Source of the DNA: VRUE01 sp963822295
GTDB taxonomy: Bacteria > Actinomycetota > Thermoleophilia > Solirubrobacterales > 70-9
Assembly: GCA_963822295.1 (NCBI GenBank)
Contig: CAWGHD010000002.1
Location: 1,860,001-1,924,000 of the forward strand
Direction of reading: 5' to 3'
DNA length: 64,000 nucleotides
This document shows, piece by piece, positions 1 through 7,882 of the stretch. A program made the position numbers and the translations under genes. Position 1 is the stretch's first letter. The number at the start of each line of letters is the position of its first letter. The notes under the pieces were generated by a model. That model saw only the letters and a program-made list of their open reading frames with translations. It had not been told where the DNA came from and made no database searches.

Positions 1-128
1 AGCTCCAGCAGTCGCTCAACGCCTCCAAGCAGCACGGCGACGTCGCCAAGCTGCGCCGCTGCATGGAACGGGCGACCGGAAACGTCAACCGGGTCCAGCG
101 CTGCGCGAAGCGCTTCGCGCCCCACTGA
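1..128 (+). CDS. C-terminal end of an unidentified protein (partial)
   Basis: An open frame enters from the left edge in phase 3 and ends at TGA 126-128, giving about 41 residues. The visible part is basic and probably helical, with two cysteines (LRRCMERA and VQRCAKRF). It reads as a plausible protein end because its composition is mixed rather than the Arg/Ala/Pro-only pattern of the shadow frames. No family can be assigned from this fragment. It runs convergent to the methyltransferase that ends at 156. Confidence 0.5.
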   Translation, partial: LQQSLNASKQHGDVAKLRRCMERATGNVNRVQRCAKRFAPH

Positions 129-155
129 GGCGCGGCGCGGCCCGCCTGAGCCGGC

Positions 156-971
156 TCAGGCCGGGCGACGCCCGATGTAGGCGTCCTGGCTGAGCGTGCG
201 CTCGCCTGTTCCCTGGTCGTAGGTCCTGACGTCCTCGAAGCCGGCGAGCAGGCTGTCGGTGACGAAGGGACGTGGATGGTAGGCCGTGCAGAGGTTGCTG
301 CCCGCCATCCGCGGCCGCTCGATCACGAGCTCGCCGCGCTCGAAGCGCTCCGCCTGCTCCGCCGAGAGGCGGTGGCGGTCGGCCTCGCCGAGGACGCTGA
401 CTATCAGCAGCCCCCCCGGCCGCAGCAGCCTCGTCCACTCCGCGACCCAGGCGCGCTGCAGATCCTCGTCGAGGTGGCTGAGCACCGAGAAGGCGTAGAT
501 CAGGTCGAAGCTCTGGTCCTCGTAGGGCGCCGGCGGCTCGAGCTCGTTCCTGGCCGCGGTCATGAAGGGGAGCTTCTCCACGCACCAGTCGACCAGCAGC
601 TCGTTGTAGTCGCAGCCGTGGATCGCGGGGCCCTCGAGGCCGGCCCAGTGGCGGGCCACCCGCCCCGAGCCGCAGCCGAAGTCGAGGATCGCGCCCATCT
701 CCTCGATCCTGGAGCCGGAGTCGGCGACGGCGGTGCGGATCGACGAGGCCAGCTCGCGGCCGACCCAGATGAACTGCTCGGCGTCCGTGCCGCTGCCGGA
801 GACGAGCAGCCGCAGGCGCGTGGGCGGCAGCGGCAGGCCGTCGGACGCGGTGCCGCCGGAGGGGCTCTTGTCGCGGGCGATCAGCCACGCTTCGCGCAAC
901 CGCTCGACCGGGCCGAGCAGCCTTGTCCGGTCGAGTCCGGTTGCGATCCTGCTGCGCGTTTGCTGCTTCAC
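156..971 (-). CDS. Class I SAM-dependent methyltransferase
   Basis: A 271-residue protein with a GTG start. Residues 96-105 read ILDFGCGSGR, the SAM-binding motif I of class I methyltransferases. A motif II-like acidic segment (IHGCDYNELLVDW) and the order FDLIYAFSVLSHLDEDL, then LLRPGGLLIVSVLG follow, as in the Methyltransf_11/25/31 families. The first 60 residues are basic and probably form a cap. The substrate cannot be told from sequence; small molecules, lipids and glycans are all possible. It lies alone, on the same strand as the HD protein upstream but separated by the palindrome at 999-1081. Confidence 0.85.
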   Translation of the reverse strand: MKQQTRSRIATGLDRTRLLGPVERLREAWLIARDKSPSGGTASDGLPLPPTRLRLLVSGSGTDAEQFIWVGRELASSIRTAVADSGSRIEEMGAILDFGCGSGRVARHWAGLEGPAIHGCDYNELLVDWCVEKLPFMTAARNELEPPAPYEDQSFDLIYAFSVLSHLDEDLQRAWVAEWTRLLRPGGLLIVSVLGEADRHRLSAEQAERFERGELVIERPRMAGSNLCTAYHPRPFVTDSLLAGFEDVRTYDQGTGERTLSQDAYIGRRPA

Positions 972-998
972 CGGGCGCGAGTCTAGGTGCGGGCGGCC

Positions 999-1081
999 CC
1001 AGGCGTCGCTATGCGGCGTCCTCGGTCGCCCGAATAGCGCTGCTATTCGGGCTCCCTGCGTCCTTGCCTAGCGACGCCTGG
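999..1081. repeat. Nested palindromic element, family B copy 1
   Basis: A 59-base core (1011-1069) is 56/59 identical to 17289-17347. Its centre is a perfect hairpin with arms 1028-1038 and 1042-1052. The core is enclosed by a second inverted repeat (999-1011 and 1069-1081, 13 bp) that is specific to this locus. In the coding direction of the HD gene, the left copy of the outer arm is the native gene end and the core supplies the last 19 codons and the stop. The two copies differ at one hairpin pair: C1029:G1051 here is T17307:A17329 in the other, so pairing is kept. Confidence 0.85.
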
Positions 1082-2109
1082 ACCTCGCCTTGGCGTTCTC
1101 CGAAGTAGGCCGAGCCGGAGAGGGCGCGGTCGAAGCCGGACCAGGAGTCGCCGGCCGGTAGCTGGCGCTCGAGGCGGTCGAAGCTGCCGAGGCGCCCGCC
1201 GAGGTTGTCGATCATGTGGACCAGCACCGCCTCGCGGGTGCATGGGACCACCGGCGAGCCGTGCTCGAGCGAGCCGTGGTGGCTGAGGATGACGTGGAGG
1301 ACGGCCTGGGCGAGCGACGGGTCGAAGCCGGGGATGTCCTCGATCCGGCGGCGCACGAGGTAGTAGCCGAGCGGGATCTCCCCCTGCAGGCGGCCGACGT
1401 CGGTGAGGTCGATGGCGAGCGGGTCGTCGTTGTAGGCCTCGGTCTTGCCGATGTCGTGGAGCAGGGCGCCGGCGACGGCGACTTCGCGGTCGATCCCCGG
1501 GAAGAAGTTGGCCGCGGCGCTGACCGCCTGCGCGACCGAGAGCGTGTGCTCGAGCAGGCCGTGGCGATACGCCTGGTGGTAGACCTTCGCCGCCGGCGCG
1601 TCGCGGAAGCGCTCCCACGCCTCCGAGCCCTCGCCGAAGAAGAGGTCGAGCAGCTCGCGGAGCTGCGGGCTCTGGACGGTGTCGAGCAGCTGGCGCAGGT
1701 CGCTCTCGAGCCGCTCGACGGGGACGTCGGACCCGCCCGCGAGGTCGTCCGCGTCGTACTCGTCGGGGCCGGCCTCGCGCAGGGCGGTGAGCTTGATCTT
1801 GCCGCCCCAGCGCTCGCTGACCTCGAAGCGCCCGGCGACGAGGACGCAGGCGCCCGGAGCGGCGATCGCGTAGAGCGCCTCCGCCTCCTCCCAGGCGACC
1901 GCCTCGACCGTGCCGCTCGCATCGCCGAGGGTCAGCTTCAGCCAAGGCTCGCCGTTGCGCTTGCGGCGCAGCTCGCGCTCCCGCACCGCGTAGACCCCCT
2001 GCACCTGGCGGCCGTCCTCGAGCTCGCCGAGAGGGACCCGCTGCGGCTCGATCGCCTCGATCGTCGTCTGCTCTTCGATCATCGTCGTCTGTGTCTTCTG
2101 CTCTTCCAT
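1009..2109 (-). CDS. OB-fold/HD-domain nuclease, YhaM-like 3'-5' exoribonuclease
   Basis: About 366 residues. The N-terminal part (roughly residues 25-120, with LGELEDGRQVQGVYAV and WLKLTLGD) is an OB-fold nucleic-acid-binding domain. The C-terminal part is an HD phosphohydrolase with HGLLEHTLSV, LLHDIGKTEAYN and VILSHHG as metal-binding motifs. This order and length match YhaM/CbF1-type 3'-5' exonucleases. I chose ATG 2109; a TTG at 2121 would add four residues and neither has a clear ribosome binding site. The last 19 residues (GKDAGSPNSSAIRATEDAA) come from the palindromic element and recur at the end of the unrelated folP product, so they are not part of the ancestral protein. Confidence 0.85.
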   Translation of the reverse strand: MEEQKTQTTMIEEQTTIEAIEPQRVPLGELEDGRQVQGVYAVRERELRRKRNGEPWLKLTLGDASGTVEAVAWEEAEALYAIAAPGACVLVAGRFEVSERWGGKIKLTALREAGPDEYDADDLAGGSDVPVERLESDLRQLLDTVQSPQLRELLDLFFGEGSEAWERFRDAPAAKVYHQAYRHGLLEHTLSVAQAVSAAANFFPGIDREVAVAGALLHDIGKTEAYNDDPLAIDLTDVGRLQGEIPLGYYLVRRRIEDIPGFDPSLAQAVLHVILSHHGSLEHGSPVVPCTREAVLVHMIDNLGGRLGSFDRLERQLPAGDSWSGFDRALSGSAYFGERQGEVQASLGKDAGSPNSSAIRATEDAA

Positions 2110-2164
2110 TTCGAGAGTCAAGGTAGAGACAGCGGCGGACGGCGATGGAGCGTTTTGCCTGCAC

Positions 2165-2530
2165 CTACAGGGCGCCTCCCAGCCAGTGGCCGAGGGCGAC
2201 GGCGGCGAGCCCGGCGAGCAGCGAGAGGCCGACGTTGAGCAGCGCCAGGCCGCCGCGGCCGGAGCCGGCGAGGCGGTCTGTGTCCAGCATCCAGGTCGAG
2301 AAGGTGGTGAACGACCCGGTGACGCCGCCCGCCACGATCGTCAGCGCCTCGCCGTCGAGCGCCACCCCGGCGGCGACCCCGAGCGCGAAGCTCCCGGCGA
2401 CGTTGACGACGAGGATCCCGAGCGGAAACGGCTGGGCCGGGTGGTCGGAGAGGACGGCGTCGAGGGCGAAGCGGGCGGCGGCCATCGCGCCGCCGAGCAG
2501 GGCGACCGCGATCCAGCCCGCTGCGCTCAT
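2165..2530 (-). CDS. crcB: Fluoride exporter CrcB/Fluc, second subunit
   Basis: A 121-residue membrane protein with four predicted membrane helices. It carries VVNVAGSFALG and GGVTGSFTTFSTW, the conserved Fluc motifs lining the fluoride pore. Fluc channels are dual-topology dimers, and many Gram-positive bacteria encode two different subunits side by side, as here. The ATG at 2530 overlaps the stop of the upstream crcB (ATGA), so the two are translationally coupled. I start at this ATG because the longer open frame upstream of it lies inside the other crcB in another phase. Confidence 0.92.
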   Translation of the reverse strand: MSAAGWIAVALLGGAMAAARFALDAVLSDHPAQPFPLGILVVNVAGSFALGVAAGVALDGEALTIVAGGVTGSFTTFSTWMLDTDRLAGSGRGGLALLNVGLSLLAGLAAVALGHWLGGAL

Positions 2531-2964
2531 GCCTCCCTCCGGCGTGTCGCCTTTGTTCGGCCATCCCGAACAAAGGCGACCCGGGCGCCGAGCGCCATGC
2601 CGGCGCGGAGGAGGAGCAGGCCGGCGGCGATGCTCGCCACCGTGTAGGCCGCCGCCAGCCCGAGGCGCCCGGCGTCGAGCATCTCGAACAGCTCGAGCTG
2701 GAGCGTGGCGAAGGTGGTCAGCGTCCCGCAGAGCCCCGTGGTCAGCAGCGCGAACGCCGGGCTCTCCTCGCGATGCCCCCGCATCGCGGCGACGAGCCAG
2801 CCGAGCGCCAGCGCGCCGGACAGGTTGACCGCGAAGGTGGCCCAGGGCCATGACCCGGGCCCGGGCGGGGCCGCCTCGGCGAGCCCGACGCGGAGCAGCG
2901 CCCCGACCACGCCGCCGGCGTAGATGGCCGCGAGGCGGCGGGGATCGGTTCGAGTAGGAGTCAT
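2527..2964 (-). CDS. crcB: Fluoride exporter CrcB/Fluc, first subunit
   Basis: About 145 residues from ATG 2964; a GTG at 2991 could add nine. Four hydrophobic segments are present with VNLSGALALGW and TTGLCGTLTTFATLQ, the Fluc signature. It should pair with the overlapping downstream CrcB to form a heteromeric fluoride channel. The last dozen residues (VRDGRTKATRRREA) are basic and encoded by the hairpin 2546-2580, which looks like an inverted duplication of the gene's own 3' end. The gene is divergent from the hypothetical gene at 3007. No fluoride riboswitch was recognised in the 42 bp between them. Confidence 0.9.
   Translation of the reverse strand: MTPTRTDPRRLAAIYAGGVVGALLRVGLAEAAPPGPGSWPWATFAVNLSGALALGWLVAAMRGHREESPAFALLTTGLCGTLTTFATLQLELFEMLDAGRLGLAAAYTVASIAAGLLLLRAGMALGARVAFVRDGRTKATRRREA
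2546..2580. repeat. Perfect 15-bp hairpin across the crcB-crcB junction
   Basis: Arms 2546-2560 and 2566-2580 are perfect inverted copies with a 5-base loop. In the coding direction the first arm encodes the VAFVR end of the first CrcB, and the inverted arm encodes RTKATR just before the stop. This resembles the inverted flank copies at 999-1081. It is single-copy in this window. Confidence 0.8.
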
Positions 2965-3006
2965 TGGAAGTAGGGTCGGGGAAACCCGCACTCTAGGAGG
3001 AGACGA

Positions 3007-3465
3007 ATGGCGCTGTTCGACGTGTTCGGGGACCGCGGGATGAAAGAACAGGCGCAGGAAAAGCTTGGCGAAGAAATTCTCGCCGCCGGCGAGCTGCGCC
3101 AGGGAAAGCCGCCGTCGATGGCGGCGATGATCAGCGGCGCCGCGGTGTTCGACCTGCTGAAGCCGCGGAAGACGAAGTCGCTACCCAAACACTTCGTGCT
3201 GGCGGTGACGCCGGACCGGGCCGCCGCCTTCAAGGCCTTCAACTCGAGCGACGAGGACAACACCGATCACCGTGTGATCCTGCGCGGCGACGCGGAGGGC
3301 ACCTGGCCGCGGGGCGACGTCTCGATGACCGGCCTCACCGAGGGCGTCGAGTCGAAGGGGGGCACGCTCGTGCTCGGCGGCGAGCAAATCCAGGTCTCCC
3401 GGACCGTCCTCAACGGCGACCCCGAAACCGACGAACTGTTCGCGCTGCTCGGCGGGCTCGGTTGA
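3007..3465 (+). CDS. Conserved-looking hypothetical protein
   Basis: A 152-residue soluble protein. A strong ribosome binding site (AGGAGGAG) lies just before ATG 3007. It begins with a short amphipathic segment (MALFDVFGDRGMKEQAQEKLGEEILAAGEL), then an alternating beta-rich region. There is no signal peptide, membrane helix, or recognisable active-site motif. The pattern of short strands (HFVLAVTPDRAAAFK, DHRVILRGD, GTLVLGGEQIQV) is reminiscent of PH-like folds, but that is a guess. It is followed after 10 bp by the alpha/beta hydrolase and is probably co-transcribed with it. Confidence 0.7.
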   Translation: MALFDVFGDRGMKEQAQEKLGEEILAAGELRQGKPPSMAAMISGAAVFDLLKPRKTKSLPKHFVLAVTPDRAAAFKAFNSSDEDNTDHRVILRGDAEGTWPRGDVSMTGLTEGVESKGGTLVLGGEQIQVSRTVLNGDPETDELFALLGGLG

Positions 3466-3475
3466 GCCGGCTGCC

Positions 3476-4351
3476 GTGGCGCTGACCGAGCGCGTCGAGG
3501 CCTGGCGCCGCGGCGGCGAGATCGAGGAGGTCAATGGCCACCGGCTCTTCGTGCGGCGGCGCGACGGCAGCGGCCCGACCCTCCTCCTCCTGCACGGCTT
3601 CCCCTCCAGCTCCTACGACTGGCGCGACCTGCTCGAGCTGCGGCCCGAGCGCGCCGCGCTGATGTTCGACTGCCTCGGCTTCGGCCTCTCCGAGAAGCCC
3701 CGCGACCACGTCTACACGCTCTCCTGGCAGGCCGACGCGGCCGAGGAGCTGGCCCGCCGCGCCGGCTCGCCCCAGGTCTTCGTCGTCGCCCACGACATGG
3801 GGACCTCGGTCGCCACCGAGCTGATGGCGCGCGACCTGCGCGGCGAGCTCGGGATCGAGATGACCGGGGCGCTGCTCTTCAACGGCAGCATGCTGCTGCA
3901 CCTGGCAAAGCCGACCGCCGGCCAGGAACTTCTGCGCAGCCGCCTCGGCCCGCTCTTCTCCATGCTCACCACGAAGCTCACCTTCCGCGCGCAGTTCTCG
4001 CGCGTCTTCTCGGCCGCGTACCCGCTCGGCGCCGCGGAGGCGGCGGACCAGTGGTCGCTGGTCGCCCACAACGGCGGCCGCCGCATCGCCCACAAACTCG
4101 TCCACTACATGGCAGAGCGCGAACGCTTCACCGACCGCTGGCACGGCGCCCTGCGCGACTGGCCCAAGCCGCTGACCCTGACCTGGGGCATGCAAGACCC
4201 GGTCGCCCGCACCGAGGTCCTCGACGGCCTGCGCGAGCTGCGCCCCGGGGCCGGCGTGATCGAGCTGCCGGAGCTCGCGCACTACCCCCAGATCGAACGG
4301 CCGGAGCGGATCGCCGAGGCACTGGACGTGGCCATCCGCACGGCCACCTAG
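3476..4351 (+). CDS. Alpha/beta-hydrolase, haloalkane dehalogenase/epoxide hydrolase-like
   Basis: A 291-residue protein starting at GTG 3476. It shows the oxyanion motif LLLLHGFPSSSYDWR and the nucleophile elbow VVAHDMGTS with Asp in place of Ser, as in haloalkane dehalogenases and epoxide hydrolases. The C-terminal LTWGMQDPVA supplies the acid region and ELAHYPQIERPERIA the catalytic His. Function is therefore hydrolysis of a small hydrophobic substrate, but dehalogenase versus epoxide hydrolase cannot be decided. Its last bases overlap by four the end of the convergent persulfide dioxygenase gene. Confidence 0.85.
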   Translation: MALTERVEAWRRGGEIEEVNGHRLFVRRRDGSGPTLLLLHGFPSSSYDWRDLLELRPERAALMFDCLGFGLSEKPRDHVYTLSWQADAAEELARRAGSPQVFVVAHDMGTSVATELMARDLRGELGIEMTGALLFNGSMLLHLAKPTAGQELLRSRLGPLFSMLTTKLTFRAQFSRVFSAAYPLGAAEAADQWSLVAHNGGRRIAHKLVHYMAERERFTDRWHGALRDWPKPLTLTWGMQDPVARTEVLDGLRELRPGAGVIELPELAHYPQIERPERIAEALDVAIRTAT

Positions 4352-5739
4352 CTTCCCTCCTCCTCAGGCTCGATCGGCCCACCCAGCTCCCGCCAGCGCG
4401 GCACGCCGCCCTCGATCACGTGGATGGGCAGCGCCGCGCCTTCGCGCTTGATCAGGCTTGCGGCGACAGCGGCACGTTCGCCGGAGCCGCAGATCACCGC
4501 GATCGGCCGGGCGGCGTCGATTCCGGGGGGAATCCCCTCGATGTCGTGCCACGGCTTCGAGACCGACTTGGGAATGTGGCCCGTTTCGAACTCGGAGCGC
4601 TCCCGCACGTCGAGGACCTGCGCGTCCGACTCAAGGCCACCCTCAAGAAGCGCCTTCACCGAGACCCGTTCGATCCGCTCGACCTCGTGTCCCTCCTGCA
4701 GCCAACTCGTGTTTCCGCCGCCGAGAAAGCCGGCGAGGTTGGTCAGGCCGACCGCAGTGGCAAGCCGCGCCGCACGGCGCCCGTCGTCGTCGTCCCGCCC
4801 GACGAAGGCGATCTCCTGGTCGCGGTCTGCGATCCAGGCCAGTTTGGAACCGAAGCCGGCGCGCATCAACGGAATGCAGACCGACCCGGCGATGTGCGCG
4901 TCGTCGAACTGATGGTCGGTCCGAACATCGACGATCAGCGCTCCGTCGGCTCGTTTCTGCTCCAACTGACGGGGCGTCAACGAAAGGACCTCGATGCTCT
5001 CGGTCCGGAGCTGCCCCCGGTTGATGGACACGATCGCTTCGAAGTTCGGGGGCTGAGGCCCGATCTTCGCCAGCGATTGCTCGACGAACTCGGCCGGGCT
5101 CTCGATTGAAAGCGCCGGGTTGTTCTCCAGCTCGAAGCCGATCGTCGAGCAGATCTTCATGTCCATCCCCGGCCCACCGCACATCGATCCGCCGAGGTGT
5201 CCGGGCCAGACCTCGCAGTTGGCCGGCAGCCGCAGGAGCTTCTGGTGCAGCGACCGGTGAATCGCCTCGGCCCCCTCGCGAGGCTCGATCGCAAGGTCGG
5301 GCCTTGCGACGTCGTTGATGAAAAGGGAATCACCGGTCAGAACTGCCCACGGATGCTCACCTCTGCTGCGATCGATCAGCAGGAAGGCCGTGTGCTCGGG
5401 GCGGTGGCCGGGTGTATGCATCGCACGAATGGCCACGGTGCCGAGCTCGATCACGGTTTCGTCCCGGATCGGGACCGCGTCGTAGTCGACGCCCGCCTCC
5501 TCATGGACGTAGATCTGCGCTCCCGTGGCAGCCGCGAGCCGCCCATGGCCGGAAACGTGATCGGCATGGTTGTGGGTCTCGAGAATGTGGTCGATCGAGA
5601 CGCCGAGGTAGCGAGCCTGCTTCAGATAGTCGTCGATCTCGAAGCGCGGATCGATGACGGCCACGACCCCCGCTTTCTCGTCACCGACCATGTACGAGGC
5701 GCAGCCGAGGTCGTCGTGGATGAACTGACGAAAGATCAC
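4348..5739 (-). CDS. Metallo-beta-lactamase persulfide dioxygenase fused to two rhodanese domains
   Basis: A 463-residue fusion. Residues 1-235 are an ETHE1-type metallo-beta-lactamase domain with THNHADHVSGHG and the later metal ligands MHTPGHRPEHT, LTGDSLF and WPGHLGG. This family oxidises glutathione or other low-molecular-weight persulfide to sulfite using non-heme iron. Two rhodanese domains follow. In the first the catalytic cysteine is lost (IAFVGRDDDDGRR); the second keeps it (AVICGSGERA). It would detoxify sulfane sulfur from sulfide oxidation. The start ATG overlaps the arsR stop (ATGA), so the pair is one operon; the divergent exporter would remove the sulfite formed. Confidence 0.9.
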   Translation of the reverse strand: MIFRQFIHDDLGCASYMVGDEKAGVVAVIDPRFEIDDYLKQARYLGVSIDHILETHNHADHVSGHGRLAAATGAQIYVHEEAGVDYDAVPIRDETVIELGTVAIRAMHTPGHRPEHTAFLLIDRSRGEHPWAVLTGDSLFINDVARPDLAIEPREGAEAIHRSLHQKLLRLPANCEVWPGHLGGSMCGGPGMDMKICSTIGFELENNPALSIESPAEFVEQSLAKIGPQPPNFEAIVSINRGQLRTESIEVLSLTPRQLEQKRADGALIVDVRTDHQFDDAHIAGSVCIPLMRAGFGSKLAWIADRDQEIAFVGRDDDDGRRAARLATAVGLTNLAGFLGGGNTSWLQEGHEVERIERVSVKALLEGGLESDAQVLDVRERSEFETGHIPKSVSKPWHDIEGIPPGIDAARPIAVICGSGERAAVAASLIKREGAALPIHVIEGGVPRWRELGGPIEPEEEGS

Positions 5740-6083
5740 GAGCCGCGCCCCGATCGGTCCTCATTCAAGATCGAGCTGAGCTCCTGGAGCTCCTGTTCGA
5801 CGCCCGAGCAGACCTCGTCGCAGATTCTGATCAGCGCTGGATCTGCGATCCGGTAGAGCGCTCTCGTCCCCTGCCGGCGGCGCACGACCATCCGCTCGCC
5901 CAGAAGCAGGTTGAGATGCTTGGAGACGTTGGCCTGACTCCCGTCCACGGCTGACGTCAGGTCTCCGACCGACATTTCTCCCTCCGCGTGCATCGCGTTC
6001 AGCAGCCTGATCCGGGTCGGGTCTCCGAGCAGCGAGAAGCGGCGGGCGATCACCTCTGCGGTTCCTGCGCTGATCTTCCTCAT
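5736..6083 (-). CDS. ArsR-family repressor, probably sulfur or persulfide responsive
   Basis: A 115-residue winged helix-turn-helix protein from ATG 6083. LLGDPTRIRLLNAMHAEGEMSVGDLTS, then GSQANVSKHLNLLLGERMVVRRRQGTRALYRI is the ArsR DNA-binding domain. No arsenic or zinc CVC box is present in the recognition helix. The only cysteines lie in the last helix (RICDEVCSGV), a CxxxC pair. This context suggests a thiol-based sulfide/persulfide sensor of the BigR/SqrR kind, though SqrR uses two cysteines further apart in sequence. The longer open frame upstream is rejected because it overlaps the divergent exporter. Confidence 0.88.
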   Translation of the reverse strand: MRKISAGTAEVIARRFSLLGDPTRIRLLNAMHAEGEMSVGDLTSAVDGSQANVSKHLNLLLGERMVVRRRQGTRALYRIADPALIRICDEVCSGVEQELQELSSILNEDRSGRGS

Positions 6084-6094
6084 TGTCAAAGTAT

Positions 6095-6114
6095 AACTAT
6101 CTGGTTGAATAGTT
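6095..6114. promoter_or_regulatory. Probable ArsR operator between arsR and the sulfite exporter
   Basis: The only AT-rich stretch in the locus lies in the 33 bp between the two divergent starts. It contains the inverted repeat AACTAT-N8-ATAGTT, plus a direct repeat TTGAAT/TTGAAT at its right side. Position and symmetry fit an ArsR-family operator controlling both genes. The exporter ATG begins three bases after the right half-site, so its transcript must be leaderless or nearly so. Confidence 0.55.
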
Positions 6115-6116
6115 GA

Positions 6117-6905
6117 ATGGATATCTCTCTGGCCCTGCTCTGCGGGTTTCTGATCGGGGCCCTCGTCGGGACGATCGGAGGAGGCGGGGCGATCCTGGCC
6201 CTGCCGGTGATGGTCTACGTGTTGGACCAGGGAGTGAGCCCGGCTTCGACCGCCTCGCTGATCGTCGTCACACTCGCGGCAGCGGTGGGGGCCGGAGCCC
6301 AGGCAAGGCATGGAATGGTCTGCTGGCGAATCGCCGCCGGCTTCGCCGGGCCGGCCGCGTTGGGCGCCTATCTCGGGACGATCGCCAGCTCGGCGATCTC
6401 TCCGCGAGCCCTGGTCCTCTGCTTCGTCCCCGTGATGTTCGCCGCAGCTGCGCTGACCTATGCACGTGCTGCGGCGGGCTGGGAATCGGCGGAGGATACG
6501 CCGACCGCGTGCCCGCCGCCCGATCTGGCGCGTGCGAGCGGTAGCGGCCTGTTGGTGGGCGCAACGACCGGGTTCTTCGGCGTGGGCGGCGGCTTCCTGA
6601 TCATGCCTGTTCTGACCACCCTCTTCGCAATGCCGATGCGGAGGGCAATCGCGACTTCGTTGATGATCATCGGGCTGACCGGCCTCGTCGCCCTCAGCGC
6701 CCACCTGGCGCGCGGCGCAACCCCTGACTGGGACCTGACCGCCGTTCTCGCCGGAACCGTGGCGCTCGGGGCCTTGGCCGGCACCTCATTCGGGAACCGG
6801 CTGTCTCCACCGCTCCTCGCCCGGACCTTCGCGATCGTCGTCGCCGTGGTGGCGACCTTCCTGCTGGTCGATGTCCTCGTCCTAAACGGGCCACCGACCG
6901 GATAG
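6117..6905 (+). CDS. TauE/SafE-family sulfite exporter
   Basis: A 262-residue integral membrane protein with about eight hydrophobic helices in two repeats. Each repeat has the family glycine-rich turn (LVGTIGGGGAILALPVM and TTGFFGVGGGFLIMPVL). TauE/SafE proteins export sulfite or organosulfonates. Divergent placement from the arsR-persulfide dioxygenase operon, with a shared operator, suggests it removes the sulfite that enzyme makes. The start ATG abuts the operator, so no ribosome binding site is available. Confidence 0.88.
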   Translation: MDISLALLCGFLIGALVGTIGGGGAILALPVMVYVLDQGVSPASTASLIVVTLAAAVGAGAQARHGMVCWRIAAGFAGPAALGAYLGTIASSAISPRALVLCFVPVMFAAAALTYARAAAGWESAEDTPTACPPPDLARASGSGLLVGATTGFFGVGGGFLIMPVLTTLFAMPMRRAIATSLMIIGLTGLVALSAHLARGATPDWDLTAVLAGTVALGALAGTSFGNRLSPPLLARTFAIVVAVVATFLLVDVLVLNGPPTG

Positions 6906-6925
6906 GCGGCGAGACACTCGGGCCC

Positions 6926-7078
6926 TTAGCCGGCTTCGGCCAGCTTCTCGTCGAGCTGACGGCGCAGGGAGTCGCAGACCGCATCGACCTCCGGGTTGTG
7001 GCGCTCGGACGACAGGACGCCCAGGATCACCTCGGCGTCGGCCTTCGACATCGTCAGCGTGATCTCCTCAGCGGCCAT
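6926..7078 (-). CDS. Small 50-residue acidic protein of unknown function
   Basis: A short gene with ATG 7078 preceded by a perfect AGGAGG at a good distance; this picks it out of a much longer shadow frame. The product begins MAAEEITLTMSKADAEVILGVL and ends in a charged helix with one cysteine (VDAVCDSLRRQLDEKLAE). There is no signal peptide or membrane segment. It lies divergent from the ZIP transporter, 43 bp away. I do not recognise a family. Confidence 0.6.
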   Translation of the reverse strand: MAAEEITLTMSKADAEVILGVLSSERHNPEVDAVCDSLRRQLDEKLAEAG

Positions 7079-7121
7079 ATTTCGGTCCTCCTGTTGATTT
7101 GGGAGATGCTTGTCGCGAACG

Positions 7122-7865
7122 ATGTCAGAGATCCTTGTACTTCTCCTCGCCGCGACGGGCACCGCGGTCGCCACAGGCCTCGGGGCGCTTCCGGTCGCCT
7201 TCCTCGGCGCACGCACCGAGCGCCTGACGCCATCGCTGCTGGGGTTCGCCGCCGGGGTCATGGGCGTGGCGGCCGTTGCCGGCCTTCTGATTCCGGCCTT
7301 CGAAGAAGGATCGGCGACGGAGGCGATCGGCGGCCTGCTTGTCGGCATCGCGTTCCTTGCCGTGGTCCAGCGCAGCGTCAACCCGACAACCGCCTTCATG
7401 GGCAGGACGGGCCCTGGGAGCCGGACGTCGGCGCTCGTCTTTCTCGTCCTCTTCGTCCACAGCCTTCCCGAGGGCCTCGCGATAGGAACGGCCTTCGCAT
7501 CCGATCGCGCCGGCCTGAGCCTGTTCGTCATTCTCGCCATCGCGATCCAGAACATCCCCGAGGGCACGAGCGTTGCCATCCCGATGAACGAGGCCGGCTT
7601 CAGCGCTCGTCGTCAGTTCTGGGCGGCGGTGCTGACCAGCGCCCCACAGCCCGTGGGGGCGCTGATCGCGTACCTCGCGGTTGAACAGATCAGCGGGTTG
7701 CTTCCAATTTCCTTCGCCTTCGCTGCCGGGGCAATGCTGGCGCTGATCGCCTTGGAGCTGGTGCCGCGGGCCTTCGCGAAATCTCCCGGACGTCTTCAGG
7801 CCGGGGTCGGCTTAGTCGGCGGCGGCCTGGTGATGCTGGTCTTGAGCCTGGTCCTCGGCGTATAG
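7122..7865 (+). CDS. ZIP-family divalent metal (zinc) transporter
   Basis: About 247 residues with eight predicted membrane helices. The two metal-binding helices carry HSLPEGLAIG and QNIPEGTSVA, the family's HxxPEG and NxPEG signatures in transmembrane segments IV and V. ZIP proteins import zinc or related metals into the cytosol, and GufA-type members have this length. ATG 7122 is preferred; an in-frame TTG at 7110 lies closer to a GGGAG. The long cytoplasmic histidine loop of eukaryotic ZIPs is absent. Confidence 0.88.
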   Translation: MSEILVLLLAATGTAVATGLGALPVAFLGARTERLTPSLLGFAAGVMGVAAVAGLLIPAFEEGSATEAIGGLLVGIAFLAVVQRSVNPTTAFMGRTGPGSRTSALVFLVLFVHSLPEGLAIGTAFASDRAGLSLFVILAIAIQNIPEGTSVAIPMNEAGFSARRQFWAAVLTSAPQPVGALIAYLAVEQISGLLPISFAFAAGAMLALIALELVPRAFAKSPGRLQAGVGLVGGGLVMLVLSLVLGV

Positions 7866-7882
7866 CTGAGCTTGAGCATCGA

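Noticed and set aside
2965..3006. A fluoride riboswitch before the crcB pair
   Set aside because: The leader is about 40 bp and lacks the crcB-motif stems.
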